This document shows positions 12,601 through 23,594 of a stretch of DNA of 64,000 bases, piece by piece. The DNA comes from Marchantia polymorpha subsp. ruderalis. Its lineage: Eukaryota; Streptophyta; Marchantiopsida; Marchantiales; Marchantiaceae. Every line of letters begins with the position of its first letter. Within the stretch, counting starts at the first letter, position 1. The stretch covers positions 17,571,501 to 17,635,500 of the forward strand of contig AP031355.1 in the NCBI GenBank assembly GCA_037833965.1. Reading direction: 5' to 3'. The notes beneath the pieces were generated by a model that saw nothing but the letters and a program-made list of their open reading frames with translations, did no database searches and had not been told where the DNA came from. The position numbers were made by a program, and so were the translations under genes.

Positions 12601-13759
12601 AGCTTTGAGGCAATTTAGAAATCAGGCCAGACTGCCGCCTCTTGGGCAGAAGGAGGAAACAGCAAAACGTCGAGACAAGAAAGAAAATGTTTGCACGCTT
12701 CGAATTGTAACGGTACGAATCGAGGAACCAAATTTACGCCGCCAGAGCATCCGATACTATCCTTTTAGACAGACATACATCGTCCGAGCCTCTATGTGAC
12801 TGGTGGACCTCAACAACCGGAAAAAGAACCATGTCCACTTCTGGAGACAGCTTGGGCGATTTTGAGGGTCGGGAACGTGAAATCGCACCTGCGCGATGAC
12901 ATTCGCTAGCACCTCCATTCCCAGGCAAGTTCCATGCACGGGGAAGTAGTCGCCTTTGTCGTTGGCCTCGATCGCCCACTGATCACAAAACGATACGTTC
13001 AGCTCCAATTTCTAATTCCTCAAACCACTGATTGAAAAATCAGACATCTTTTCAAGGCCAGTAAGAATCCTGAGACACTGAACACTTACGTCCAATAATA
13101 GCTTCACGGTGTCCAAAAAGGGTCCTCCATCCATGTTGGTATCCCCGCCGGGAAGAAGAAGTCCATTGATTACAGAAAATTTCTGCACAGCCAGCAAGCA
13201 AATCACAAGATGAGAAACCTGCAATTGAGCCTGATCATAGCACGAGTGTCACGTCCGACGGCCTCTGGAAGCGCCCCTACTTCTCCGATCTGAGTTGAGC
13301 AAAATCAAACCAGCGCAGTGGAGTGCGACGGTGTGGGTTATGTCACGTCGAGATTCTGTACTTTTTTTCAATGTCGAGAAGAGTAATTATGCACAGCAAG
13401 CGCGAAGCGATTGAGATGGGTGGACGGTCATCGATACGGACCCGGCGCAGCGACTCCACGGGCTCGTTGTGCAGGAGAGGAACGGCGCGTGCCCCACCGG
13501 ACTCGACGAATTTCACGTACGATGCAGCGATATAAGACATTCCAGGATGGTACGTGCCGAAGCCGCCGATCATGTCGTCCATTTCGCCCGTGAGAATTCC
13601 TATCAGCGGCTGCGTGGCGCGAACGACGCTGCCATCGTCGAAGCCCAGCCTTTCGCTCGGCATTCGAATTCGTCCACCAAAAACCGTGTCATGTAGAAAG
13701 ATCTGCGACACCAGAACCAGCAGCAACACTCTGCATGGGCTCACGGACGAGCGCTCCAT
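9612..13759 (-). CDS. GGH: Gamma-glutamyl hydrolase (folylpolyglutamate hydrolase), 9 exons
   Basis: Predicted 331-residue peptidase C26 enzyme that trims polyglutamate tails from folates; plant members act in the vacuole. Exons on the minus strand: 13759-13442, 13182-13090, 12978-12889, 12488-12397, 10739-10679, 10536-10447, 10303-10241, 9922-9834, 9711-9612. Every join keeps frame. Residues 1-28 form a hydrophobic signal peptide. Family landmarks in order: QPLIGILTGE; SYIAASYVKFVESGGARAVP; INGLLLPGGDTN; HGTCLGMEVL with the expected nucleophile Cys155; LTIMNHKMGIT with the expected catalytic His217; MFHPEKNMFEW; and SEARKSS near the C-terminus. Length and motif order match complete family members, so the gene looks intact. 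The first donor (CGG|GTCCGT) is weaker than the others. The largest intron (10740-12396) holds a perfect hairpin. Confidence 0.95.
10740..12396 (-). other. Intron 4 of gamma-glutamyl hydrolase
   Basis: 1,657-bp AT-rich intron between the exon ending at SFFK and the exon starting at VPEDVLEK; the codon for Trp198 is split across it. Apart from the hairpin at 11179-11222 it shows no recognisable feature. Short open frames inside it have no domain. Confidence 0.85.
11179..11222. repeat. Perfect inverted repeat, 21-bp arms, 2-bp spacer
   Basis: Left arm 11179-11199 and right arm 11202-11222 are exact reverse complements (core CAATCCCATTGGCTTGAC), separated by AA. It lies inside the large intron of the hydrolase gene. 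It would fold into a fully paired hairpin in the pre-mRNA. Confidence 0.9.
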
Positions 13760-13939
13760 CCTGTTCCTTCTCTACGAGCTTTTTCTTCTTCTTCTTCTTC
13801 TGGGCTCGCTCGTCTCGATCGAATTCGACAGTCCTTTTAATTATGATCGACGAGAGCTTCGACTGTCAGAGACGGCGCAAATCATCGGACGTGGCGCTCG
13901 ACAATCCTCGACAGCTCGAGCCCCGGCCAGAGCACTAGC

Positions 13940-13965
13940 GGGTGCCAATAAATACAAGCGTAAGT
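13940..13965 (-). promoter_or_regulatory. Possible TATA-like element upstream of gamma-glutamyl hydrolase
   Basis: On the minus strand the sequence reads CTTGTATTTATTGG, about 190 bp upstream of the ATG, within otherwise GC-rich DNA. A TTC microsatellite lies between it and the start codon. Position and AT-richness suggest a TATA-type promoter. No start site can be confirmed. Confidence 0.25.
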
Positions 13966-16900
13966 TTCTGCAACTTTCAGAACCCAACCGCGTGCATCAT
14001 GAGTAGGGTTCATTCATCATCGAGCCGTGCCTCAAGGCCAAGATGCGGGCCTCTGGTGTAAAATTCGAGACACGAAGACGACCGAATATTTATCGAAGAG
14101 ATTAAAGATAAAACTGAGAATCGACAGCGTGAAAAAATAATCATCGATTACATAACATGATGAGCAGAATGAATATGTGGCTGCTCTGCATTGTTCACCA
14201 ATATTAAAGTATCCTCGAGCCTTTTTGTTTGCAAGTGGGACTACTTTAAATTAGTTGCGATACAGATGAACGCGGTGGTTGTTCTTATCTCGCAGAATCA
14301 CGTCTATGGCACCGACTAGTCCGAGTCTAAATAATGAAAAAATTTCTTCTTACGTAAGAGCTGACTGTGCTCTTTATTCTTGTACAAGGCTCCATGCTCC
14401 ACCGGTATTTCTCGACCAGGACGAAATGAACGAGCGGCCAAATTTGTTTCCTTTTTGTCATATGGTCTCCTCCCTTCTTCAGTACGAAAGGATGATTCCC
14501 ACGTAACGTCCATTGCATGAAATATCGGGTTCAAGGTTGGGTCCAGATGCTTGTTTGAAACTTACCCAAATTGGATCTAATAATTTGGTCTAGAGTTACG
14601 AAACCGAATATTTTGGTCAGAAGGATAGGAGGACTTATCGAGAAGAATTTCGGGGATGGAACAGAGTAGTAACATGGGGCTAGACATGAATAATATTGCA
14701 AAAATAACAGGTTGTATTGCATCCAATACATTTAACATTGGTCAAATATTCAATGTATTACAAAAGCAGACCACAAATCATCAACCTTCGGTATTCATTG
14801 CATGTGGTTTTATTTTTATTTTTCTTTATTTTCTATATTTTCAACACTTGCTGGTGCATATTTTCCACACACCAAAATTAATCTGAAGGTGTTGACTAAA
14901 GTTGTGTATATGTTAAGTCAAACAATAAATAACACAGGAGCCTCTACCAGATCAACTTCACCGAATTGATGGTGTGATTATTTTATGTTGAAGGGCTCGA
15001 TTTATTGTCTTTTAATGGATAGCAAGTCATATCAATCAATCAAGTCAATTCAATATTGTTCGTACATGTGAACACAACGGAAGATCTTTTGAAATAACAT
15101 ATAGTATGGATATCCTATATCAAAGGTAGAAAGGGTGCAACCAAATGGATGACAAGGGTTAGATACCATCGACATTACAATGCACAATGTATAATATAAC
15201 CTAAGGTATCATTACTATAAAAAATAAAGGGTTTTGAAATAATATGGATTAAAAAATTCGACTTTAGATTACAACAGCTAATATTAATTGTAAAATAATT
15301 AAAAGAAGTTACTCATTATAGACACTTAACAAACTAAAGAGAGTGGATAACAACCCTAACATGAGAAAGATTTACTACTCCAGTATGATAGACTCCTGTG
15401 AGCATTCTCTTATATTGATGTGTGTTTATCTTGCTCCACTCTCACTCCATTTAAGAGTGTAATTGCACAGTTTCTAAATTAAAACAATGATCACCAGTAG
15501 AGACATTAGAGACATTACATGCTTAAATATGCGTTGACCTGCGAAGAAGGCGAAGGTGAATAATCCACACACTCTACAGGCATATCAAACTTCACATACA
15601 CACTAACATAACAGTCACTTAGTAAGTCATACACAGTGACGTCACAATGACCTTTGGTCTTTATTAACGAAATGGAGCATGGGAAAAGTGCTCGTGGAAA
15701 AGTGGTACAGAGCACATTATATGTAATGTGAACGCCTTTGCTGACAGACTATATTCGCGTGATCTCGCTCGCCATGTCTCATGCGATTGCCGCAATCCTA
15801 AATTCCTGGAGACGTCGCCATGTAGCGGGCATGGATCGTCTGGACGAAGTTGCCGTGTCCGACCAATCGGCTCGTTCGGCATGCCTTATCATCTACTGCC
15901 GAGGATGTGCCCGAAGAACCTCGCAGGCGAATCAAGCTCCTCTTCTGCAGCTCGAGCAGCTTTAACCCGTTTTCTGCTTCAGAAAAAATTTCAAGATTTG
16001 CAGAGAGCTGATGGTGACGCTCGACCCTCGATGCTGCGCTGTGCTGTGTCCACTGTCCCACCGATCTGCAAGAACAGTGTATCGTGCACACATCCTTCAC
16101 GGTGAGAAAACTCTGGCACACCAATTTGAGTTTCTCCACCGACCGAATTTTGATGCTTGTGATTCCGATTATTACAAATATGTTGATTAGAAGTCTTAAC
16201 AGATTCCAACACAGCATGCCACCCGGGCAGATATCGACAGGTTTGATACCTGTTTCTGCCTACACGTCACTATAATATTCAAATTATAAATTATTATTTA
16301 ACTCTATGTTTTCGTACCGGCGGCTGACTATTATAACTAATGGCTCCCCTGCCGTCCGCTAGTCTTCGTCGCAGCACCAACAAACAATGGGACCGCGGTC
16401 CCATTTCAGATCGTGAGTCGACTCACCTGGTTTCTGCCACCGTCATCGAATTTGCGTCGTAGGCTTACGAACCAGCAGGGATGCCACGCCAGCTACCAGC
16501 TGACGTAGCCATTCCAGCATTATTGGAGCTTCGACGACGACCTCGTTGTGGCTACTCTCTTCTCTGCTGTCCTTCTATCCGTCGTTCCCGGGGTTCGGGA
16601 AACGATGTGCGCCAACAAGACGTGCTCGCTATGCGCCTCCGAGTAAAATATTGCATGCCGTAGACTCCCAATTATTCGAAACGGTAGAATCAAATCACGC
16701 ACACACTAAAGGTCATATTCCCTCCCTGGCTCGTGAGGGCACCGACCCACCGGCCGCTGCTCGTGTCCGAACAATCCAAACTTCCGTTCTGTGACTTAGT
16801 TGTGACAAGTGGCACAGCTCAGTCATTTTATTAACTGTCGTCGTGAAGGGCGAGCCCACAGTAGTTGACGTGAAGTTGGGTGATGTTGAAACCATAAGTG

Positions 16901-18941
16901 ACATAATCTAAAAGTTGTTCAGAAATAAATTAATAGTATACATAGCGATGCAAAACATCATAACATTACAGATGCTTGCTACAGTTACAGAAGTTCCAAT
17001 GAACCATATAGCTGGAGATGGGTATTACTCCTTACCGCTAATAATATGGCAGGTTGACAATATGAAGTTCAGATTCTAATTGGCATCCGTCTCTAGCGGT
17101 GGATCTCAATAATCATCACATTGCAAATAATGTGTTAATTGACACGTGTAATAGAAATCTATAGAAGATTTTTAAAAGAACTAAATATAAAGTTACCTTT
17201 ACTCAAGAACTCAAAGGTGATCGAAAGGACAACTGTATAGAATGGGAAAGTAGTAGAGATAGAAATAGCGAATACATTAAGTTAAAATCAATTGACAATT
17301 GAAGCTTTTCTGACTGATTTTCATATCGATCTGGTTAAGTTCTATATACATACAAATGATGAAGATTTGTGTACATATTCAAGTCGAAATATTGGGTAAC
17401 TATAACTTTTAGAATGAATAAAGTATACCAACATTCTTAAATATAGATCAATGGATTGTGACATATTATGTTTTGAGTAAACAATAATTTGAGCCCAGTT
17501 TGAGACGGTTAAGAAGCTCGTCCTCTGAAAGACGGCCAAAAATTCATTTGGCCGTCACATAGCTTTGTACAAATACCAATACATATTAGATATTAAGCGA
17601 GAGGTCCAGTAGCACGGCTAGAGACTGACTCTGGTTGCGAATCTGATTGCGAGATAGACCTCTGTCTGGACCATACCGTTTTATCGAACATCGGGTTATG
17701 GATCATTTGCATTTTGCATTTGGACTGAATAGAATCTTCGGATTAGCTGAATGCCCTGTGTGTGTTCAGGATATCGGGTTAGACTTTCTATCTTCGAGTA
17801 ACTTTTGTTCTACAATATCCGATATGGAAAGGCAGTGAAATATTGATCCAAAATCCAAAAGTGATTTAGTTCAGGTCCAAAATTTTGATAAGATCCACTC
17901 ACCTGAAATAAAATTATTAAAGCCAAGCTGGAAGTCTCCACCGACCACTTTTTGCTTCCATTATACCCACAGAAGGCATCCACATATCAGGAGCAAAACC
18001 TGAGGACTGAAACTTAGTATTGTAGCCAGCTTGAAAAGTCCTGTTTTAGAGCAATGTCGTCTTTGCAAAGTTCAGAATTCTAGAGATACTATGTCGTCTG
18101 CAGTGGTATCCCCATCTATGTGAATTAAATGCTCGAAAACATTGGCGGAGGATGGTGTGGTTCACACGTGCAGGTTCCTGCAACAAGCAAATAAACAATC
18201 ATTAGCGGTATTTACACCGGAGGAACACGTGGGAATATTAGACAAAGGTGCCCGAATGCTGAGTATCTGAAAATTCTTATTTTTCATCGACAGCACTATC
18301 GGTGGACACGTCAGTATCTAATCCCATCTCTAGATCCAACTGCACATTTTGCTCTTAAAAAAAAGACAAACATTAATTTCGGATCCGTAAAGATTTCAAT
18401 ACGACAGAGAATGGACTCCATGCAAAAAGTCTAAGCTAATCGACAAGAACAAGAACCCTTCGGTACGGCCCGGTATTTTTCTGTTAACATCACCCAGATT
18501 TTCCCTATCCGTGGCCTCATTCCCGCAGATATTGTTTCCCACCACTTCCTTTTCTTTACTATGCGCGCTTCCAGAGGACATGCCCAGCCCTTGGGGACCA
18601 GGGTTTTCTGAGTCTTAGGCATTTGAGCCCGAGACGTTGCTCTAGAAATAATAAAATAGATCCTCATGATTATGAAAATTGGCTTTTTAAGAGAAAAAGA
18701 CAGAAAAATGGCATTGAAGCAAGAGTCTTGCATCAAGATAGTCTTGCAGCAAGATTATCTTCATGATCTACGTGACTAGGTTACGCCGAAATAAAAGAGT
18801 GCATTTCTACTCTGATGGACCACATTGAATATTTTTCCGGTAAAAGTATTGAAAATCACGTACGTGGGCTATTTCTAGAAGTCAGCCGTAAATTTCCTTT
18901 TGCCACCATCTCACAACTGAAGACTAAGAAAGATATCTAAA
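13966..18941. other. Intergenic DNA, no recognised gene
   Basis: About 5 kb upstream of the hydrolase gene. Two GC-richer patches (15730-16220 and 16300-16800) carry overlapping open frames of 60-140 codons on both strands, for example the minus-strand frame 16217-15798. None has a recognisable domain or a clear splice chain. A 20-bp palindrome sits at 16386-16405. The rest is AT-rich. Confidence 0.45.
16386..16405. repeat. Perfect 20-bp palindrome
   Basis: AATGGGACCGCGGTCCCATT is its own reverse complement and has a GC-rich centre. It lies in a GC-richer patch without a recognised gene. It could be a binding site for a dimeric factor or chance; the sequence does not decide. Confidence 0.8.
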
Positions 18942-19393
18942 TCTAGAACGCTATTTGTATGCAAGGGTAGAATCTCAACTAACATAGTCACAAACAAAAT
19001 CATACAGTTTACTCTCTAAGCACTAATAAAATTCAGGCTAAATCGGATTACTTGCAATTCTGCTTCGTATAAGAGGAAGGGCCGTATGTAAAAGTCGCCT
19101 GTTTCTGGATGATCGTCTCTTCCGCTCTCTAATTTGCTTCTTATAGTTCACGATTGTATCGAGAAGGTACATCAGTTCCAAACTAAGAAGTCCATCGTGG
19201 AAACAAGTGTTGCCGTGGGAGACTAGTCCGTCAAAGGCTTCTTGATCGAAGCCAAGTGGTAAGTAACCGGACATGCCTCTTACTCAGACAAGACCCTAAA
19301 TTTAAAAGTGCATAGAGAGAAATCTAAATGTTTTTGTTTGTGACTATCAATTAGTTTAGATTCTACCCTTGCCCGCAAGACATTGCTCTAGAA
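18942..19393. mobile_element. Small element with about 55-60-bp terminal inverted repeats (MITE or foldback-like)
   Basis: The sequence from about 18942 (TCTAGAAC) through GCAAGGGTAGAATCT to GTCACAAACAAAA near 18997 recurs inverted at about 19334-19393. Identity is highest in the GCAAGGGTAGAATCT and AGTCACAAACAAAA blocks. The enclosed DNA holds a 78-codon minus-strand open frame (19274-19038) with no recognised domain. A related outer segment, GACGTTGCTCTAGAA, also occurs near 18633. Class is undetermined because I could not define a target-site duplication. Confidence 0.55.
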
Positions 19394-19949
19394 TCACAAC
19401 ACTTGGCTAGTCTTGTATTGGAAGATGGTGGCGAAGGACATTCACGGATGGTTTCTTGAACAGACTTCAAGGGTTATTTCCATTACTTTCATTGAAAAAA
19501 TAGATGTGCAAATTTTATTATCTTTCTTGGAATGTTAAGTTAATAAATACTTAATAAACTTTTAAACAATTAGTGTAATCTTGAGTAAAGAATACAATAA
19601 TCTTGAGTAAAGAAGAGTCAAAACATAACAAGTATGATATCTTGTACAAAGCATTGAAGATCATGAATTAAAACAAGACGTATTAGAATATAAGTATAAA
19701 CATAAAGGTACTCTGGGTATAAATAATACTCGATTGGTAGTAAAATTTGTAAAGTATTTTCTAATCATCATAAGTAGATGAATCACAAAGTCTCACAAAA
19801 AGTGGTTTTTTTCTTAAGAGATCTTTTCATCGTAGAAAAAATATGATGTTTCTTTTAGTTGAAGTGATCAACTCAATCAAGTCTTTGTCTAGATTTGATA
19901 TCTCTTATAAGTTCAAAAAAATATACATCATTTCTAGAACTAGAAATAT

Positions 19950-20340
19950 AGATCATTTCATTACCCATCACAAAGAAGTGTAAATGTTTATTCTGAGATC
20001 TAATTGTATCTCCATAGATCTTCCAACCACTACTTGTAATCATTTTTCTTTTCTAATTTAACTTCAAATTATATTGTTTCATCCATGGCATTACAATGAT
20101 GATATCATATCGAACTAAACGAATTACTCTACATTCAATACTCTCATTGTATCTACCTATAGATAATTCTACACTCCGTGGTAGTGTTTCTATCACTTTA
20201 GTTTAACTATTTGGCAATTCAACTTTCTCACTCACGTCATTCATCAACATCAAATCTAACTTCATAGTAACATTTCTAGACAGATAATTCTTTGTTGCTC
20301 CATGATCAATTAGAATTCTCACCTTGTGTACTTCCATAAA
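19950..20340 (-). pseudogene. Retroviral-type aspartic protease remnant
   Basis: The minus strand encodes VRILIDHGATKNYLSRNVT, which matches the plant gypsy protease pattern ILIDSGAT-N-F with a His in place of Ser. Further down, a stretch with VRYDIIIVMPWMKQYN resembles the usual D-I-I-GMPWL block. Several in-frame stops interrupt it. Confidence 0.6.
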
Positions 20341-20576
20341 ACCATATGTGACAATAAGTTAAGCTTGCTTTTTACTCCTTCCATTTACTAACCATTAACT
20401 TCTTATAACCTCGTCTTTTCTTCGCTTTGTAGATTCAGTAAGGTCGCGAGTCAAGTTTATTAATGATTTTTGTTTTTCAAAAGTTCTTCCTCCACCTCTT
20501 CATACTCTATTCCCTCCATGTTGTTGAACGGTCGTCGCTGTATGCGCCGTACTCCTTGTGGTGCCAATCTAATCCG

Positions 20577-20618
20577 ACAAAACTTGGCAATGTGACTCAT
20601 TCGTACACATGCATAACA
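20577..20618 (-). pseudogene. Gag CCHC zinc knuckle
   Basis: The minus strand encodes CYACVRMSHIAKFC, an exact CX2CX4HX4C nucleic-acid-binding knuckle. A TAA stop lies directly upstream in the same frame, which shows the locus is decayed. Confidence 0.75.
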
Positions 20619-20749
20619 TTAACGATTGTCACGAACTCCAGCTCCTCCTCGAACTATTCCGTTATTTGCATAAACTTTTTGCAAATTTGGAACTCCTGGT
20701 CGCCAAATCTTACCTCCAAATCTTGATGGTGGTATTATTGTTGGTGCAA

Positions 20750-21603
20750 AACCTTTTCTATGTCAAAGGTTTTCCAACCCATCAGTGTTTGACAAGATAG
20801 ATCTCAAAAGTTGTTTAATCGTTCACCGTGTGTAACACCAAAAGCATTCAAAATTAGTTGAACAATCGCGATTGCTTCATTCACTGTGGATGTATTGCTT
20901 ACCATCAACTCCTTTCAAATTTGATACTTCAAGCCTCGTTTGAACACGTCGAAGGTTTCTACTCCACTCATATCCATAATAGATACATGAAGATCACAAA
21001 AATATTCATTGTACTCATAAATATCTACTTTTTGTTTCAAATTCCACGGTTTCATTCTTGTAGTTTGAAGAGAATCCACTGCTTGAAAATTTTGCATATG
21101 TACTTCCACATTCCACTCCACAAAATGGGAGCACCTCGTTCTCAAAGCATTCTTTCCCATGTTGTGTACCATATGAGAGACTTATCCGTAAGATAAGATC
21201 TCATGAACATTCTTGCAATGTAATTAGAAACGTGAAAATGGGATAAATAAATTTTTATCATCATTATTCATACCTCTAACACTCACATCGCTTTACTCTC
21301 TTTGTAAATTTACATCTTATAAGATTTTTCCATTGAAAGCAAAAAATTTGCTTGATCTTCAATCTCTTGAAGACGTCTCCTATTTGCATCTGTTGCATCA
21401 ATAGGAGTTGCTTCTGGCAAAACTTGAGGTTCAACTTGCATTTCTCTAACTCTTTCTTTCTCTACTTTTTCACTTTCCAATGCAAATATTCTATCTTTCA
21501 TGGCTTGCTGTTTTATATACCAATATATTATCGCTTCTTTCAACTCCTTCATATCCGTCATGATTGCGTTGAGAACCTCATCCATATTGATTGATGTCTC
21601 CAT
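20750..21603 (-). pseudogene. Gag-like pseudogene of the gypsy-type element
   Basis: A 97-codon frame (21603-21310) has a helical, charged N-terminus. A second open frame (21172-20915) carries a gag-domain-like stretch with AVDSL, RMKPWNLKQKVDIYEY and GVETFDVFKRGLKYQI. It continues in frame toward the zinc knuckle as SNTSTVNEAIAIVQ. Layout resembles the retrotransposon gag domain. Stops and frame breaks make it non-functional. Confidence 0.6.
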
Positions 21604-22215
21604 ATTTTCTCATACTCACTCTAATACAAAGTGAGTATAATCACTATCTGATCTTTTAAAAAAGTAGCCTCAAAAAGTATACATGATTCTATTCCAACTC
21701 TATAGAACACTTACTCATATTTTCTCACAAGAAAATCTCTTTGTAATATCTTCTTTCAGTATATTATTCTAATCTCAACATAAATGTTGAACCAAACCAG
21801 GACGTATAGTTTGCGATTTAAATCCATGAAACATTCAGTATAAAATGTATATAATACAATCTCAAGTCTCTCCATAAGTAACTATTGGAAGAATTAATGG
21901 CACTCTCAACATCATCACTCTAATCATAAAATTTACACCCTAACAAGCCACAAGGTACATCCAAAAATGATATTTCTCCATGTAACGAAAATGAATATTG
22001 AATATTTGATGGACCACTGCGATGCTGGAGTACTGTCAAGCCTGTTCGTATTTGCAAAATCACAATTTCCCCCTTTAAAGATGTAAAAAGTAAAATTGAC
22101 CTACATGCAAATCAATGACCTCTATAAGCCTCTATACACTTTCAAAACTGCACTTCATCATCACTCACTTGCTTTTCCATGAGTAGTAATCCACACTTAA
22201 GGAAAGAGCAACTTC

Positions 22216-22227
22216 GCTCTGATACCA
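22216..22227 (-). other. Retrotransposon primer-binding site, tRNA-Met type
   Basis: The minus strand reads TGGTATCAGAGC, the classic plant retrotransposon primer-binding sequence complementary to the 3' end of initiator tRNA-Met. Its place one base beyond the LTR end fixes the orientation of the element. Confidence 0.8.
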
Positions 22228-22228
22228 T

Positions 22229-22613
22229 TATAACACTAGGGTTTAGAGTTTAAAAAGTTCACTCGAAGATGAAAACATAAATTTTGAATATGAGAGTTAT
22301 CAACAATGATTCTACTCTCCCTTATATAGCTCTCACCAACAAATACAAGGGGATAAGATCTTATCCCCACCATCCATCTCACTCCTAGTGAATGACATGG
22401 CGGTTAATTCTAACAAGCATACGGATTGTTAATGTGGCGCTCCCAACTAACACACTTATTAATGACGTGGCACTGTCAACTAACACATCTACTCTCTACC
22501 TACAAAGCGCGCAGATCGTTCACGTGGCAACTATGACTAGTGCACGCTAAAGTATCTATATCAACATTTAGAGTAACGTCTACTTTAGTTCTAACTAATT
22601 AAAGCTGGTTACA
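22229..22613 (-). repeat. LTR copy 1 (5' LTR of the gypsy-type element)
   Basis: 385 bp. On the minus strand it begins TGTAAC and ends GTGTTATA one base before the primer-binding site. It is a diverged direct repeat of 23173-23594. Shared blocks include CATCCATCTCACTCCTA, CACTGTCAACTAACAC-like and GACTAGTGCACGCTAAA, in the same order. Confidence 0.75.
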
Positions 22614-22890
22614 ACCAAGAACCGGAAACTAGAGGTGATCCACGTCTGATGGTTCATGTTGGAAGCTTTGGGATGTGTGTTCTCCAAGCTACTTGTCAAA
22701 AACGAAGTGAAGTTCGATGACGCAATTTGCTCAAAACCCCAACACCTTTGCCAAGGTAAAGGAGTTTAAGAACAGAAAGTTGATGCTAGCAATGTTCACA
22801 ATGTTCGGATTCTTTGTTCATGATATTGTCACCGGCAAGGATCCGATCAAGAACTTGTCCGATCATTTGGCTAATTATTCCTCTCTCTAA
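22614..22890 (+). pseudogene. Light-harvesting chlorophyll a/b-binding protein (LHCB) pseudogene fragment
   Basis: The plus-strand translation reads KNRKLEVIHV, a stop, then [26 protein letters not shown]. After a frame break it continues [42 protein letters not shown]. These match helix B ([23 protein letters not shown]) and helix C ([27 protein letters not shown]) of LHCII. About 75 residues between them, including helix A, are missing. The internal stop, frameshift and deletion rule out a working antenna protein. The fragment begins directly at the outer end of LTR copy 1. Confidence 0.88.
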
Positions 22891-22918
22891 TATAATAGGA
22901 TGAGAGATAATTAGCCTA
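22868..22918. repeat. Short inverted repeat at the end of the LHCB fragment
   Basis: GGCTAATTAT near 22868-22877 is exactly repeated in inverse orientation as ATAATTAGCC about 40 bp later. The first arm lies in the last codons of the LHCB fragment. Confidence 0.6.
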
Positions 22919-23172
22919 AATTGAATATAACTAGCCATTTACTAAAAAAAACATTCATTTATAAAGATCATTTGATATACTATTGTAACATTTAAATCAT
23001 TTAAAGTAATGATTCAAATGATCAATACTATAATTTCAAATCCTAAAAATTTGAACAAAAGTTTAAGATTAGTGATCGACTTTTATATATAATCACTTAA
23101 AAAATAATAGCTATAAAAAATGTTCATGTGCCTCATAAAATGATTGATCAAACAATTTTTGTCAAGAGTAAT

Positions 23173-23594
23173 TGTAACACTAAAATGTAGAGAGGAAATT
23201 TACACGAATATAGAAAAATTAGTTCCAAAGATGAGAAATACCAACAATGGTTATATTCTACTCTATATAATTCTCTATTATTATATCACTAACATGTACA
23301 ATGAGATAAGATTTTATACATATCATCCATCTCACTCCTACTGGATGAATGACCTGGCGGATAATTCTAATAAATACAAGGATTGTTAATATAGCGCTCA
23401 CAACTAAAACTCTCAATCCTTACCTAATAAACACACAGATTGCTGACGTGACGCTGTCAACTAACACGCATACTCTCTATTTACCAATCACAAGGATTGC
23501 TGACGTGGCACCTATGACTAGTGCACGCTAAAATGTCTATATCAACATTTAGAGTAAACTCTTTTTTAATTCTAATTAACTAAAGATAATTACA
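23173..23594 (-). repeat. LTR copy 2 (solo or orphan LTR)
   Basis: 422 bp, bounded on the minus strand by TGTAAT and GTTACA, so it keeps the TG...CA form. It is a diverged direct repeat of LTR copy 1 in the same orientation, 560 bp away. No primer-binding site follows it. It is either a solo LTR or what remains of a second element of the family. Confidence 0.7.

Larger units (their letters stand above)
19950..22613 (-). mobile_element. Degenerate Ty3/gypsy-type LTR retrotransposon, truncated after protease
   Basis: Read on the minus strand: an LTR (22613-22229) starting TGTAAC; a primer-binding site TGGTATCAGAGC one base further; about 600 bp of leader; a gag-like frame starting at 21603; a CCHC zinc knuckle (20618-20577); and an aspartic-protease-like motif with ILIDHGAT near 20305. 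This order is typical of Ty3/gypsy elements. In-frame stops interrupt the frame, one directly before the zinc knuckle. I see no reverse transcriptase, RNase H, integrase or 3' LTR below 19.95 kb, so the element is truncated and inactive. Confidence 0.75.

Noticed and set aside
15798-16217. 139-codon minus-strand frame and overlapping plus-strand frames
   Set aside because: No domain recognised, frames compete on both strands, and no convincing splice partners were found. Mentioned only in the intergenic note.
22914-23172. Primer-binding site next to LTR copy 2
   Set aside because: Bases next to 23173 do not match TGGTATCAGAGC or another tRNA 3' end, so copy 2 cannot be called a complete 5' LTR.
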